Shown here piece by piece: positions 16,301 through 26,265 of a stretch of DNA of 36,704 nt. The translations under genes were made by a program, and so were the position numbers. The DNA comes from an uncultured Clostridia bacterium (GTDB lineage Bacteria; Bacillota; Clostridia; Christensenellales; UBA3700), in the NCBI GenBank assembly GCA_945992255.1, contig CAMFVQ010000022.1, positions 1 through 36,704 of the forward strand, given 5' to 3'. The first letter of the stretch is position 1, and each line of letters opens with the position of its first letter. The notes under the pieces are model-generated. The model did no database searches and was not told the DNA's origin. It was given only the letters and a program-made list of their open reading frames with translations.

Positions 16301-19114
16301 ACAAATGCAGATTTCAAAAGCACGTCTGTCGAGATCCTAGACAACATTTTCCAATATGCTGTCCAATTCAAATTGCGTAACGTGAGCAAATTGTATGGTG
16401 ACGAAGAAGGCTTCCTACCCCCTGTTTCGTTGTCACTTGAAACCTATAATACTCCATTCTACGTAAGATTGGCAATTGGAGATGTGTATTTGACTTTGGA
16501 AGATATCGTATACACAGGCAATATGCAAGACAACGATGGCGCGTCTATGAATGGTTTGACCTTTGCTGTTATCAAAGCAAAAGGCATGCTAAACAAGTTG
16601 TTCGCAAAAGAATACGATGGTCAAACAAATGGTGTATTGTCCAATGTAGAAGTCAGATTGTACAATGATACTGGCAGCTATATTGGCAAAGGTGGTGGTA
16701 TGCATGTATGGAATATATACAACACCAACGACACTTCTATCAGACCAAAGTCAGACTACTTCGAAATGGTAGTCAACTATGCAAGTGCCAACGCAGGTAC
16801 AACAACTCTAACATTCGCTATCCAAGGCAAGGCAGATGCTGAGCGTCACGACAAGCTCTATCCTGTAGTATTCGTAGACAGTGTAGACCATGATGCAAAC
16901 GGTTTGGTATCAAGTGCCAATGTCGTAGGAAGAGCAAATGAAGAAGTAGCGGGCGTTGTTATCTCTCCATGCAAAATGGATATCAATGTAAGTGATTTTG
17001 TCAAAGAGGCATATACATATGGTGACAGCATTCCTACTACATTCGACCAAGAATTGAAATATGACAAGGGTGCGTTCGCTACATTCACTTTGACAGGTGG
17101 ATTGAAGACAAGATGTGATGCAGGCAGCTACAATGTAAGTGCCACAATCGATGCTTCACTCTATCCAAACTATACATTCAACATCGTTGAGCGTAAGGGT
17201 GTGACAGTTGGCAAAAAGGTAGTTTATGCAACTTCATACCTCGACGGAGAACAAAATTGGGTACCTTATATTACATTCACTGGCAAGTCTTACACATTGA
17301 CAGCTGATATGCGTGACCTAGATAACAATGTCATTCCATTGTCTGTAGAATTCTACAAGGACGCAAATAGAACCGAAACCAATATTTACAAGGGTGAAGA
17401 TGGCAATCCACTTACAACTATCAGAAATGCAGGCGACTACTATGTAAAATTCATTGCAAGTGCAGACGTTGCCAAAAACTATGAGATTGGCAACGTTTAC
17501 GAATATGAAATCAAGATAGACAAAGGCTTTATCCCAGTAAATCTTGACACCGATGAACAAGAGTACAATATTGATGGCAAAGCTATCCAATACAAGTACA
17601 CTGTAAATCTTGATCCAGAGGCAAATCTATACAGCAGCAGCGACTTCTCTATCACTTACTACAAGTATGGCGCTGATGCAGAGTATGACCCAATCACAAA
17701 GAAAATGGTCAAAGGTAAGCCAGACGGAACTCCTATTGCGCCAGATCAAGTCAAGGCAGTTGGATACTATGCAGTAAAGGTTATGTTCAAAGGCAACGAC
17801 AACTTCTACCAAAAATCTTTCGATGACACTTTGCTTGTTATCAAGAAAGCAGTGGTAGAAATCCAGGCAGATGACATCGCACTTACCTATGACGGCAAGG
17901 GACATATCTACAACAGCAAAGACGGCAACCTAAAACTTTGGAGTCCTGCATACGCCAAAGAAATCACCGATGCCAATATCGTCAAGAGAGCAAGTATCAA
18001 CAAGTATGACTTTGCCAGCGGCAAATATGTACCGGTTGATCCTATCAAAGACAGTGTGACCAACGCAGGCAAGTACAAATTCTATCTATCATTCGCAGAG
18101 AATGAGAGCTATCAGCCTGCTGTCGTTGATCCAAAGACAGGAAGCACTATCAAAGAAGTAAATCTTGTTGTCAACAAGGCAAAATTCGAGGGTGTTGTAT
18201 TCCAAGACAAGACCGTTGACTACAACAAGAATGCAGTAATCTTCGAGAGCAATGTCAAAAAACTAACATTGCCAGATAGTACAAAGGTTACTTATACCCA
18301 AGGTGTAAAATCTCAAGAAGAGCCATTCAGCTTTACAGATGCAGGCAAATATACCGTAGAACTCAAGCTAGAGAGAACCAACTATGAGACATTTACTACC
18401 AAGGCAGTATTGACAATCAACACAATTGATCTTGTGGGCATTCAAGCAGATATTACCCAAAACACAGTCACTTATGACGGCAAAGAACACACAGCTATGA
18501 TTTTCGGTAACGGATTGAAGCAAGAAGCCGATGGAACATTCAGTTACAATGGCGTAAAAGCAAATGTATCCAAAGACAATGTCACAGGCGTGAATGCAGG
18601 CACATACGAAGGTAGCTATACTATCATGGTCAAGAACTACAAGCCATTGACAGTCAAGACAACTCTCGTGATTGAGCAGGCAGAATTGACAGCAACAGAG
18701 CTTGATTATAGCCAAATCACCGGTATGGATTCAGCAAACTTCAATGTAAGTCAAGATTTCCGCAATGTCAAAGGTAGCTATACCGATGTCAATGGCAATG
18801 TGGTAGAGAAAGGATTCCGCTTCTATCTCATTCAAGCAGACGGCTCAGAGAAAGAAGTAGGCTTGACCGAAGAAGGTACTTTGGTAGCAGGCAAATATCG
18901 TGCATACGTAGGTTGTGACACCAACTACAAGGCAACAACTTATGCAGAGTTCGAGATTGTCAATCCAAACAAAACCAACACCACTCCAACAGATAAAAAG
19001 TCTTCTATCAATTTGTATGTTGTGATAGGTTCTGTATGTGGCGGTGTAGTAGTAATTGGTATCGTTGTGGGTGTAGTTATTGCACTCCAAAAGAAGAAAA
19101 AATCTTCAATATAA
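13310..19114 (+). CDS. 1934-residue surface protein: beta-helix-like N-terminus, Ig and MBG-type modules, C-terminal membrane anchor
   Basis: Secreted, membrane-anchored surface protein of unknown ligand. Residues 1-40 form a signal peptide ending near VYAAS. Residues of about 100-480 have short glycine-rich turns and the phrase VLDGNGYNI, typical of right-handed beta-helix surface proteins with GLUG-like repeats. An Ig-like pair lies at about 830-960 (DASAPTMSNV, DTVDPTLNV). From about 1223 to 1790 come MBG-like modules, each ending in a G-Y/K-Y-x-V strand such as AGKYTVELKLE and starting with YDGK or YGD. A hydrophilic linker is followed by one membrane helix (about 1902-1925) and a QKKKKSSI tail; there is no LPXTG, so anchoring does not use sortase. 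ATG at 13310 follows a GGGGGG-rich ribosome site and lies 15 nt after the previous stop. Adhesion or matrix building is the likely role, by analogy only. Confidence 0.88.
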   Translation: MTTTNHKLIISIIAAILAVSLLCTVCFIAQGKVENADRVYAASDYSADCTSQDGTIQANENTEVGEDGRVHYKVGKEPVPAGKTLVNINSQAELHDFMKNNAGKYGVLKTDIALDWTGTTKTFFGGANSSDQNLDASAVLDGNGYNISIKGGVGTGKYSAHTTTDNKEIMPVPNKCDEQQDNGKESVQIIFTGFLFAKTMGEIKNTTFEFTSSHAFSGSQDINGNQMLFSNGDKYLASAGIVTGGLIGGKIDNCRLNVNKPFVHGTSYKGYTLANTYYQENGAFTGGIAGLATHGGSINNVTVDIKTSGSIISHVNGCSVGANSTRSGLAIAGGVVGNYAPTTTATQGTQLNYITLMGTGNVEAYVGYASGDANFQTFPGGVMGASMYLTGWNSWKNYAGTNEYTRYYDGQNVNENNAAIKGIISGWQGKVRHNLRRAFGKRDENGVTGTLFGAVAGQSGDVSKFKGVATLFDYVGKRDGADAFDIEHAASLKYTDNAVQIYPDTTNGNLNVSFDKRPETVYMFRVKAAADGYDATQLFSQDYAGASKADVLNAKEYGYFIWSVDNNGSVVTPEDVEVAEVRYIAPTASGSYVYTFGEALQYSYTSNNVGENGNAYRAYNGQSLIDPTFTLTGKSGAVTPATTDGKTYQKIGVDGNPVLDSSGNPETYTKPAYQLELRTILQDNVIGDHSRAKLPGNYKYRAKYDGKDTFAYMDYANRQLARYEKDNNNVFSIRVATLNVTGNVENWVQQANLNLSIGEGATAPFDLIRYTKSGIMSDFVPTGGTVSHTFAINETTSEYGDAYTFDAYCTEQYPDGRKINVLVAQSEGRVVVNVDASAPTMSNVQYFRETTTDTWTPITELEATTNWVKSRIKMTYELSDDGRSGISSVNGGKIVDNSTSIWKCETIMDKGQVYTITCTDQMGNVMTKEVNVSIDTVDPTLNVALGYFNTSDFYDYNDIKCYSRALPVEYNATIGGSGYELWASISKDENGEDVWFKTNADFKSTSVEILDNIFQYAVQFKLRNVSKLYGDEEGFLPPVSLSLETYNTPFYVRLAIGDVYLTLEDIVYTGNMQDNDGASMNGLTFAVIKAKGMLNKLFAKEYDGQTNGVLSNVEVRLYNDTGSYIGKGGGMHVWNIYNTNDTSIRPKSDYFEMVVNYASANAGTTTLTFAIQGKADAERHDKLYPVVFVDSVDHDANGLVSSANVVGRANEEVAGVVISPCKMDINVSDFVKEAYTYGDSIPTTFDQELKYDKGAFATFTLTGGLKTRCDAGSYNVSATIDASLYPNYTFNIVERKGVTVGKKVVYATSYLDGEQNWVPYITFTGKSYTLTADMRDLDNNVIPLSVEFYKDANRTETNIYKGEDGNPLTTIRNAGDYYVKFIASADVAKNYEIGNVYEYEIKIDKGFIPVNLDTDEQEYNIDGKAIQYKYTVNLDPEANLYSSSDFSITYYKYGADAEYDPITKKMVKGKPDGTPIAPDQVKAVGYYAVKVMFKGNDNFYQKSFDDTLLVIKKAVVEIQADDIALTYDGKGHIYNSKDGNLKLWSPAYAKEITDANIVKRASINKYDFASGKYVPVDPIKDSVTNAGKYKFYLSFAENESYQPAVVDPKTGSTIKEVNLVVNKAKFEGVVFQDKTVDYNKNAVIFESNVKKLTLPDSTKVTYTQGVKSQEEPFSFTDAGKYTVELKLERTNYETFTTKAVLTINTIDLVGIQADITQNTVTYDGKEHTAMIFGNGLKQEADGTFSYNGVKANVSKDNVTGVNAGTYEGSYTIMVKNYKPLTVKTTLVIEQAELTATELDYSQITGMDSANFNVSQDFRNVKGSYTDVNGNVVEKGFRFYLIQADGSEKEVGLTEEGTLVAGKYRAYVGCDTNYKATTYAEFEIVNPNKTNTTPTDKKSSINLYVVIGSVCGGVVVIGIVVGVVIALQKKKKSSI

Positions 19115-19135
19115 TCATATAAGGTGAGGTTTATT

Positions 19136-22100
19136 ATGACAAAAATAAACAAAAAATCTATTATCGCATTGATTGTAGCCTTGGCGGCAGTCGTTGCAAT
19201 TTTGGGTTCTATTCTGTTTGCAGCCAATTCCACCAGTTCCGATACATTCGGAACTGGCATGGGCGGAGCATACCCAAATGTCAACGTTGTCAACGCAGGC
19301 TATGGCAGTGGCGATGTTCCAAGTGGACATACGCAGAGCGGTCTTGAAATTACAGATAAAGACACTTTGATTTCTTTCTTGAAGGGAGAAAAGGGCACAG
19401 AGGGTTATCTAAATGTTGACTCCATTACTATCGGCGCTGACACTGGTATCGATATGATACCTGCGGGTATTACGCTTGACGGCAATGGTAAAACTATCAA
19501 GTTCGAAGGCATTAGTGATTTTACTCTAGGTGAAATTGATTATGCGGGCAATGCTGCGACAGAAAAGTGGAAATTCCTAGACAGCAGCATCAGTGGCACA
19601 CAGCCTTTGAGAGCTGCTGGTGGACTTGCTCAAGCTTTGTGTGGCACTATCAAGAACACCAAGTTCGAGTGGAACAGCACAATCACGCAAAGTCAAACTG
19701 CCTCAGACAGATCAATTACTATTGGTTTGATAGCAGGTATTTGCAATGGTACAATCGAGAACTGTTCTGTAACAATCAACAACAATGTATCTATTAGATA
19801 CCAGCTGAAGGACTTAACCAGAGACCCAAGATTTCATACCGTTGCACTCGGTGGATTCGTTGGCGTACTTGCTGGCAAAGGTAAAGTTTCCAACTCTACA
19901 ATCAATATGAATGCCACACTTACCGGTAAAATTACTGGTTATAAAGATGGACGAACGGCTTTTGCTAATTGTACAGGTATGAACAGATTGTTCATTGGTG
20001 GTGTAGCCGGTGTTATGAACAGCAATAGCTTTGTAACCAACATCACCACTCTCGGCACAGGCAACTTTGATGCCTATGCTGACCCATATCCATCATATGG
20101 TTCAAAAGATAAGAAACCAAATGTTGTAGCAGCATCAGGTATCATTGCAGGTTGCAATGCTACAGCCATCGTTGACACCGTAACTGGCCAAGATGCCAAT
20201 ATGAGTATGGGTGCCTATGGTGGCAATGGTACTATCGACGGCGTATTCAATATGTGGACAGGTACAGCCAGAGCCAATCATGGTCGCGGCGAATATAAGA
20301 CATTTGGTGACACTGGATTGACAGCTGATTTTAAGAAAGCAACATCCGAAAACATTGGAACAGGCGGTGCGGGCGAGTATTACAACGCCGTTCTACCTGG
20401 TGTCATCGCCGGTCTTGCAGGCACATGGAACGGAAGCGATGCAAGCAAAGATGGCACTGGAAATGACAACATTTACAATGTATACTACATAGGTATGTCT
20501 GCACCAGCAGCTCTTGCAGCTAGGAACTGGACACCAGAGGCAAATCGTTCTAAGGGATATTCTATCTCTGTCAATGATAACAATGCTGGCGGTAGCTGTG
20601 CTTTCTCATTCAAGAATGCAGATGGTGGCACTCCTGACGCAACTGCCATTCCAACACTTACATATACCACTCCAACTGCAGACAATCAAATTGTATGGAG
20701 TGTAAATCTCAAGAAGAATGACGCACTCTCAGCAGTAGACAATGTATATGAGAGAGTTGGCTCTGTCAACAATGTATCCAAATTTACCACATGGAATTCT
20801 GGCGCTCAAATCACCAGAGGTCAAACTGTAGGTGGCGATAAATATTTGTTTGAGATCGACAATGGTCTTGTACTTGCTGCAGGCAATGTAAATGATTTGC
20901 AACTTGACGGCACCAACAATGTTTACCAAGCAGCTGAAAGAGAATTTGATGGAACAGCTATCCCAACTCCAAAGTTGAATCTATACAAAGATTGGGATTT
21001 TACAAACAAAGTAGGAGTATACGAGAACAAAGCTATTTGGAACGCATACAAAGGTGGTCAAGTGAAAGTTGATAGTCTTGACGACACCAAAGACGCAGCC
21101 GATTGGGTTTTGAAGATACCTACCACTGCTGACAATGCAGTAGTGCTTAGCGGTAAACTCGCAGGTGAAAATTTTGTGGTGTTCCAAGAACCTAAAATAA
21201 AATATGGTATCAACTTCAAACAAACTATCACTCCAAAGACACTTACCGCCAGCTGGAAAACAACTCCACATAATTCTGTTTATGATGGCAATCCAGTCAA
21301 CTTTGACGTCCAATTGGACGGCATTGTAAATGGTTTCCCTGCACAAGCGGAAGTAAAATATTATCTAAGCAACAATGATCCGGTAGCTCAAGCTATCAAA
21401 GCACAATCTTATATTGCCAAAACAACAGGCTTGAATTCTACCAACTACAAATTGCAAGCAAATCTTAGTGAGACTTTCGATATTACCAAGAGACCTATCA
21501 CGATAGAACAAGGCAATATTGATTTGACTTACACCGGACTCGACCAAAAGCCAAGCGTAGCAATTGTCAAATCGGACAATACTACATATTTCTCAGGTGA
21601 TGAAAATTCTCCTATCAAGGTAAAGAACCTTGTAGATGATGGTGTAATCAGTGTCAACTACGTATCAACCGCAGCTAACCATTCGTTCAAAGATGCCGGC
21701 AACTATACTGTTGAGATAGGATTTGCAAGTGGCGATATCACCAGCAACTATGAGTTCGCTCAAGATGCGCAACAAACAATTGGATATGAAATCAAGAAGC
21801 ATGTCCTAAGTCTCGAAATTGCAAGCGACGAATCAACTACAATTATTGAAGTAAATGGTGTACCTCAAACAGCAGTTGTTCGTCAGTATGTTGGTAATAA
21901 TATTGCAAATATAAAATTCAGTTATAACAAACCTGAGAATGGCACCAATCCAAATGTGGAAGTTATGTATGCTCTTGTGAATGGCGAGGGCAACCCATCA
22001 CCTTGGATACGCAATGTAGGTGAATACAGATTTACAGCTACATTGCCAGGCCAAAGCGTGAACAACGCCAACTACCAACTAGCAGATGGAGAATTCAACG

Positions 22101-25100
22101 GCTATCTTGTTATCCAGCCAAGGGCTTTGAGCATAACTTGGGACGCAACATTCCCAACATCTATTCCATTCGACGGAAACGAACATCCTTGTGAGTTGGC
22201 TACAGTATCAGGCTTGGTAGGTAAAGACACTGTAACACTATCTTACACCTACACCAAGAATGGTGAAGTATTCAATGGTGTGCCAAGAGATGCAGGAACT
22301 TATGAAGTAAAAGCAATTTTGGCAGACAGCAATATATCAAACAACTATACAGTAGACTCATCTCAAAACACCAAGGCTTTTGATATCACCCCAATGGATA
22401 TCTCTATCAAAGCAAAAGCTGTAAGCAGACAATATGGCTATGCCAACCCAACTTTTGAGTGGGAATATGTGGAGGGCTCAAACCAAATCTTAGCTGATGA
22501 TCTTGGCGGAGTAACAATCAACCTCCAATCAGAGGCCAACGAAGCATCTATCCCGGGCAAATATGCAGTAACTTATGTTGATGCAACTGGCGACAAGGCT
22601 GCCAACTACAATATCACATTCGTGGACAGCCCAGAAGCTCTTGAAATTATCCCAAGAGAAATCCATGCAACAATTGATACATTGGAGATCACTTATGGCG
22701 AAAATCCATTCGACAAAGAAGTAGTCTATACTCTTGCCGAGGGTAGCAGCTTCATCGAAGCTGACCAAATGCGTATAGTTGCCAACTTTGATTATGTTCA
22801 ATTCGGAAAAGCTGGCACTTACAATATGACAGCTACCCTAGATTCTAATGCGGGCTATGAAAAAACTGCATACTACAACTTGATTGTTGATGGCGAAAAC
22901 AACTTGATTGTCAACAAGAAAACTATCAATGTAGCATCTATCAATTGGGCAGTTGCTGACAATACTTATGACGGCACCAACAAACAAGCTAAAGTTGTTG
23001 TGAATGACGGAGAGATTGTCAACAATGACCAAGTAGAATTTACTCTCGAGTACACATTCAATGGAGCTGTCACAACCAACACAGCTGCAGCAGGTCAATA
23101 CGACGTTGTTGCAACTCTCACAGATGGCAGATATGAGCTTGCAGAAACTGCTTTTGCTAATTTGACCATTGCAAAGAGAAATGTAACACTCACTTTGGCT
23201 GATATCAAAGTTGTTTATGGCACCGAAAAACCAACTGATTTTGGTGTAACATATGCAAGCGGCAGCCTTGAGTTCGTAGCAAGTGACAATGTTACAACCA
23301 CAGCTTCTACCGAATACAACAGAACAAGCGTAGTTGGCAGTTATGCAATTAGCGTAACCACCAATGCCGATAAAAACAACTATAACGTTGTGGTAGATAG
23401 AGAAGCTTTTGTAGTGGTATCACCAAAAACAATCACTGCAACACTTACAATGCCAACAGACTTTGTATACAATGCCGTTGCTAAGCAAGTCGAGGTGCAA
23501 TTCAGTGGTATAATCAACAATGACCTTGTAGCTCCAGTTATCACATACAACGATGAGACAGAAGCTATTGATGCAGGCAAGTATGTTGTAAAAGTAACTT
23601 GCGACAATGAAAACTATGTTGTAGAACCACTCACAACAGGCAACGAATTCACTATCACCCCTGCAGAATTGAAATTCTCTGTAGAGAACGGAACTAAGGG
23701 CTATCACTCAGCTCAAGTTGTATTCGCAAACGACAGCATTGGATACTCTTATGAAGGCGAAATCTACAAAAGAGATGCCAAAGGTGTATATATCAATGTT
23801 GCAGTTGCGGAAATTGCCGAAGAAAAGCTTGGCGAAACATATCCAAATGTTTTGTACATAACACTTTCTGGTGCAAAAGCAGGCAACTACACAGCTACTA
23901 CTATCAGCAAGGGTGCGGTAACAATCGAGGCTAACAAGCTATCCAACATTGTATTGAGCAGCGACAGCAATGTGTACGATGCAACCAACCACAAAGATAC
24001 AATCCAAATTCTCAATGCAAAACTTGATGACTTCACTATCACATACAGCAGTGACGAATTCAAGAATGCTGGCACATACACAATCACACTTGTTTTGAAA
24101 GAGTCAGCAAAAGAAATGTATGACACCACCGAAGGCACAGAAAAAGTATTGACTTACACCATCACCAAACGCCAAGTTACTCTTGTTGCAACAGACAAAG
24201 TCAACGTAACTTATGGTGACAACAAGCCAGCCGATGCGGATATGTGGGCTTACGGCGAAGGTAGCCTACAATTCGTAGAAAGCGACAATGTTGTGGTAAC
24301 AGTAAACAATGCTTACACCAACACCACCAATGCAGGCGCAGATATCGATGTAACATTCTCAACCACCGCAAACGACAACTATGATGTTGTATTGCCAGAG
24401 GGCGTGAAGATGAATATCTCCAAGAAAGCTCTTACAGCAACTTTTGCCCAACCAGATGACCTCACTTTCGACAATACTGCCAAGGTAATGGGAGTAACTC
24501 TCGAGGGTATGGTAAATGGTGAGGCTGCTCCAGCAGTGACTATCACTTACAACGGAGCCACAGAAGCAAAGGGCGCAGGCGAATACGAAGTTGTTGTTTC
24601 AATCGCTGAGGGCAACTACACAGTCGACGCTACAACTACTATGACAATCAATGCTAGAGAGTTGACCGTAGCGTTCACACTCCCAACAGAGCTTGCATAC
24701 AACAAAACAGCTAAGACAGCTACCGCTACATTCGGCAACTTGCCAGAGGGCGTAACTGAAGTTGCACATAGCATCGTTTACAAGCAAGGCGAAAATGTTG
24801 TAGAGAATGCTATCAATGCAGGCGACTACGTTGTAGATGTAATTTTCAGTGACAACAACTACACACTTGCAGCTCACGAGCCAGCTACATTCACTATCAC
24901 CAAGAAAGATGTAACAGCAACAATCGAAGTAGCTGATACAACTTACACAGGTAGTGCAATCAAAGCTAGTGTTAAGTTCGAGGGTGTACTCGAAGGCGAT
25001 GAAATCACTTCTTACACCTTGACTTACAACGGAGCAGCTGAAGCTATCAATGCAGGCGAATATGCAGTAGCTTTGACTATCACTGATCCAAACTACAACC

Positions 25101-25705
25101 TTGCAGAAGAAGTGGCAGCAACTTTGAACATCACCAAAGCTAACCAAACTTTGACCAACAAGGGACTTAGCGTAGTAGCAAACTACAACAAACTCACCGT
25201 AAATGGTGGTACAGCAAAAATGGAATACAAGCTCCAAAACGGCAACTGGCAAAAGAGCAATGTATTCGGCAATGGTATCAAGGCAGAAACAAACTACACA
25301 ATCGTTGTAAGACTTGTAGGTGATGACAACCACAACGCGAGCAACGAAGTAACCTTGACAGCAGTTAAGACTGGCGTTGACCCAACTCCAATCAATGCAA
25401 AGCTCGACACAATCAATGATACATTCGGTTTTGAAGATATTGCAGTGATGAAAGAGATTGAAGAAATGATCAGCAAGATTGCCGCTCAAGATATGTCTTA
25501 TATCGACAATGCAAAACTCAGCAATGCAAGAGAAGCTTATGCGAAGTTCGTTGAGGATGTAAATACCGTTGTCAACGAAGCTCAAATCGCTGCAGCTAAG
25601 GCAGCTGGTAGAAATGTTGGGGCAGCAGCCGCAGCAGCTACCGCAGCAAGCGTATCTTTGTTGGGCGTTGCACTCGCTATCGCTAAAAAGAAAATGTTGT
25701 TCTAA
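19136..25705 (+). CDS. 2189-residue surface protein with about 16 tandem MBG-type modules and a C-terminal membrane anchor
   Basis: Related in plan to the preceding gene. The start at 19136 is preferred over an in-frame GTG at 19124 because AAGGTGAGG (19121-19129) is its ribosome site. Residues 1-31 are a signal peptide; about 60-480 look like a beta-helix (LDGNGKTIKF, LGGFVGVLAGKG). From about 600 to 2000 come roughly 16 tandem modules of 75-105 residues. These are of two kinds: ones with VxYGxxP and a GSLxFV segment, and ones with LxYNxTAK. Residues of about 2080-2150 are predicted helical and charged, like a stalk. The end is an alanine-rich membrane helix (about 2158-2182) and a KKKMLF tail, again without LPXTG. 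The MBG array would project the N-terminal domain tens of nanometres from the membrane. Ligand unknown. Gap to the previous stop is 21 nt. Confidence 0.88.
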   Translation: MTKINKKSIIALIVALAAVVAILGSILFAANSTSSDTFGTGMGGAYPNVNVVNAGYGSGDVPSGHTQSGLEITDKDTLISFLKGEKGTEGYLNVDSITIGADTGIDMIPAGITLDGNGKTIKFEGISDFTLGEIDYAGNAATEKWKFLDSSISGTQPLRAAGGLAQALCGTIKNTKFEWNSTITQSQTASDRSITIGLIAGICNGTIENCSVTINNNVSIRYQLKDLTRDPRFHTVALGGFVGVLAGKGKVSNSTINMNATLTGKITGYKDGRTAFANCTGMNRLFIGGVAGVMNSNSFVTNITTLGTGNFDAYADPYPSYGSKDKKPNVVAASGIIAGCNATAIVDTVTGQDANMSMGAYGGNGTIDGVFNMWTGTARANHGRGEYKTFGDTGLTADFKKATSENIGTGGAGEYYNAVLPGVIAGLAGTWNGSDASKDGTGNDNIYNVYYIGMSAPAALAARNWTPEANRSKGYSISVNDNNAGGSCAFSFKNADGGTPDATAIPTLTYTTPTADNQIVWSVNLKKNDALSAVDNVYERVGSVNNVSKFTTWNSGAQITRGQTVGGDKYLFEIDNGLVLAAGNVNDLQLDGTNNVYQAAEREFDGTAIPTPKLNLYKDWDFTNKVGVYENKAIWNAYKGGQVKVDSLDDTKDAADWVLKIPTTADNAVVLSGKLAGENFVVFQEPKIKYGINFKQTITPKTLTASWKTTPHNSVYDGNPVNFDVQLDGIVNGFPAQAEVKYYLSNNDPVAQAIKAQSYIAKTTGLNSTNYKLQANLSETFDITKRPITIEQGNIDLTYTGLDQKPSVAIVKSDNTTYFSGDENSPIKVKNLVDDGVISVNYVSTAANHSFKDAGNYTVEIGFASGDITSNYEFAQDAQQTIGYEIKKHVLSLEIASDESTTIIEVNGVPQTAVVRQYVGNNIANIKFSYNKPENGTNPNVEVMYALVNGEGNPSPWIRNVGEYRFTATLPGQSVNNANYQLADGEFNGYLVIQPRALSITWDATFPTSIPFDGNEHPCELATVSGLVGKDTVTLSYTYTKNGEVFNGVPRDAGTYEVKAILADSNISNNYTVDSSQNTKAFDITPMDISIKAKAVSRQYGYANPTFEWEYVEGSNQILADDLGGVTINLQSEANEASIPGKYAVTYVDATGDKAANYNITFVDSPEALEIIPREIHATIDTLEITYGENPFDKEVVYTLAEGSSFIEADQMRIVANFDYVQFGKAGTYNMTATLDSNAGYEKTAYYNLIVDGENNLIVNKKTINVASINWAVADNTYDGTNKQAKVVVNDGEIVNNDQVEFTLEYTFNGAVTTNTAAAGQYDVVATLTDGRYELAETAFANLTIAKRNVTLTLADIKVVYGTEKPTDFGVTYASGSLEFVASDNVTTTASTEYNRTSVVGSYAISVTTNADKNNYNVVVDREAFVVVSPKTITATLTMPTDFVYNAVAKQVEVQFSGIINNDLVAPVITYNDETEAIDAGKYVVKVTCDNENYVVEPLTTGNEFTITPAELKFSVENGTKGYHSAQVVFANDSIGYSYEGEIYKRDAKGVYINVAVAEIAEEKLGETYPNVLYITLSGAKAGNYTATTISKGAVTIEANKLSNIVLSSDSNVYDATNHKDTIQILNAKLDDFTITYSSDEFKNAGTYTITLVLKESAKEMYDTTEGTEKVLTYTITKRQVTLVATDKVNVTYGDNKPADADMWAYGEGSLQFVESDNVVVTVNNAYTNTTNAGADIDVTFSTTANDNYDVVLPEGVKMNISKKALTATFAQPDDLTFDNTAKVMGVTLEGMVNGEAAPAVTITYNGATEAKGAGEYEVVVSIAEGNYTVDATTTMTINARELTVAFTLPTELAYNKTAKTATATFGNLPEGVTEVAHSIVYKQGENVVENAINAGDYVVDVIFSDNNYTLAAHEPATFTITKKDVTATIEVADTTYTGSAIKASVKFEGVLEGDEITSYTLTYNGAAEAINAGEYAVALTITDPNYNLAEEVAATLNITKANQTLTNKGLSVVANYNKLTVNGGTAKMEYKLQNGNWQKSNVFGNGIKAETNYTIVVRLVGDDNHNASNEVTLTAVKTGVDPTPINAKLDTINDTFGFEDIAVMKEIEEMISKIAAQDMSYIDNAKLSNAREAYAKFVEDVNTVVNEAQIAAAKAAGRNVGAAAAAATAASVSLLGVALAIAKKKMLF

Positions 25706-25716
25706 GGAGGTGTACA

Positions 25717-26214
25717 ATGAAAAAGAAATATTTGATTGCAGTACTTGCACTAACAATTATTTTGACAGTAGCGATGACAGGTTGTTTTGTAAAGGTTAGC
25801 ATTGCTGACATTTACAACGCCGCATCATACAAGCCCCAAACCTCAGGCAACAGAACATTGTCTTTGACCGTGAAGAATGGCGATACTGTCGTATACAGCA
25901 ATATCAATGGTGAGATTACCCAAATCGAAGGATTCGAGTTCGACAATCTCATCACAGCCGATGCAGGCACAGGCTTTGCTTTCCAATCCAGCTACTTCAA
26001 AGATGAAAAGTTGAACAAAGGAAGCACAGAGTCTACCTACACAGCCAACATCGTGGACACCCAAAACTTCTTGGGTGTGTCCGATGCAACCGATGCAACT
26101 ATCAAAGTTGTTGTAGACACCAAAGCAAAGACTTTGAAGTCAACCACAATCAATTACAAGGTAACTAAGTCTGATTTGACTTTTGATGTGGAAATCAACG
26201 TAAGCGTTGCATAA
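25717..26214 (+). CDS. Small predicted lipoprotein closing the surface operon
   Basis: A 165-residue protein with a lipoprotein signal peptide (lipobox MTGC, C23) and an all-beta mature part. Strands such as TLSLTVKNGDTVVY and ATIKVVVDTKAKTLKS have the look of LolA/LppX-like lipoprotein sheets, like the first module of the giant lipoprotein, but no diagnostic motif is present, so this is weak inference. AAGGAGGT overlaps the stop codon of the preceding gene and the ATG follows 11 nt after that stop, which indicates co-translation with the big surface proteins. A strong terminator follows. Function unknown; an accessory role for the surface proteins is suggested by position only. Confidence 0.85.
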   Translation: MKKKYLIAVLALTIILTVAMTGCFVKVSIADIYNAASYKPQTSGNRTLSLTVKNGDTVVYSNINGEITQIEGFEFDNLITADAGTGFAFQSSYFKDEKLNKGSTESTYTANIVDTQNFLGVSDATDATIKVVVDTKAKTLKSTTINYKVTKSDLTFDVEINVSVA

Positions 26215-26265
26215 GTAGCCAAAGCTTAGAGCCATTCGCTCCAAGCCAAGGTAAGTTTAACGACC

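Noticed and set aside
20940-25140. Repeated modules considered as a possible CRISPR or recent tandem DNA array
   Set aside because: Similarity is at protein level only; there are no identical short direct repeats with regular spacers.
24599-25756. Minus-strand open frame (385 codons) opposite the second MBG protein
   Set aside because: Cysteine-rich, low-complexity translation mirroring the repeated sense modules; no start signals. Shadow of the real gene.
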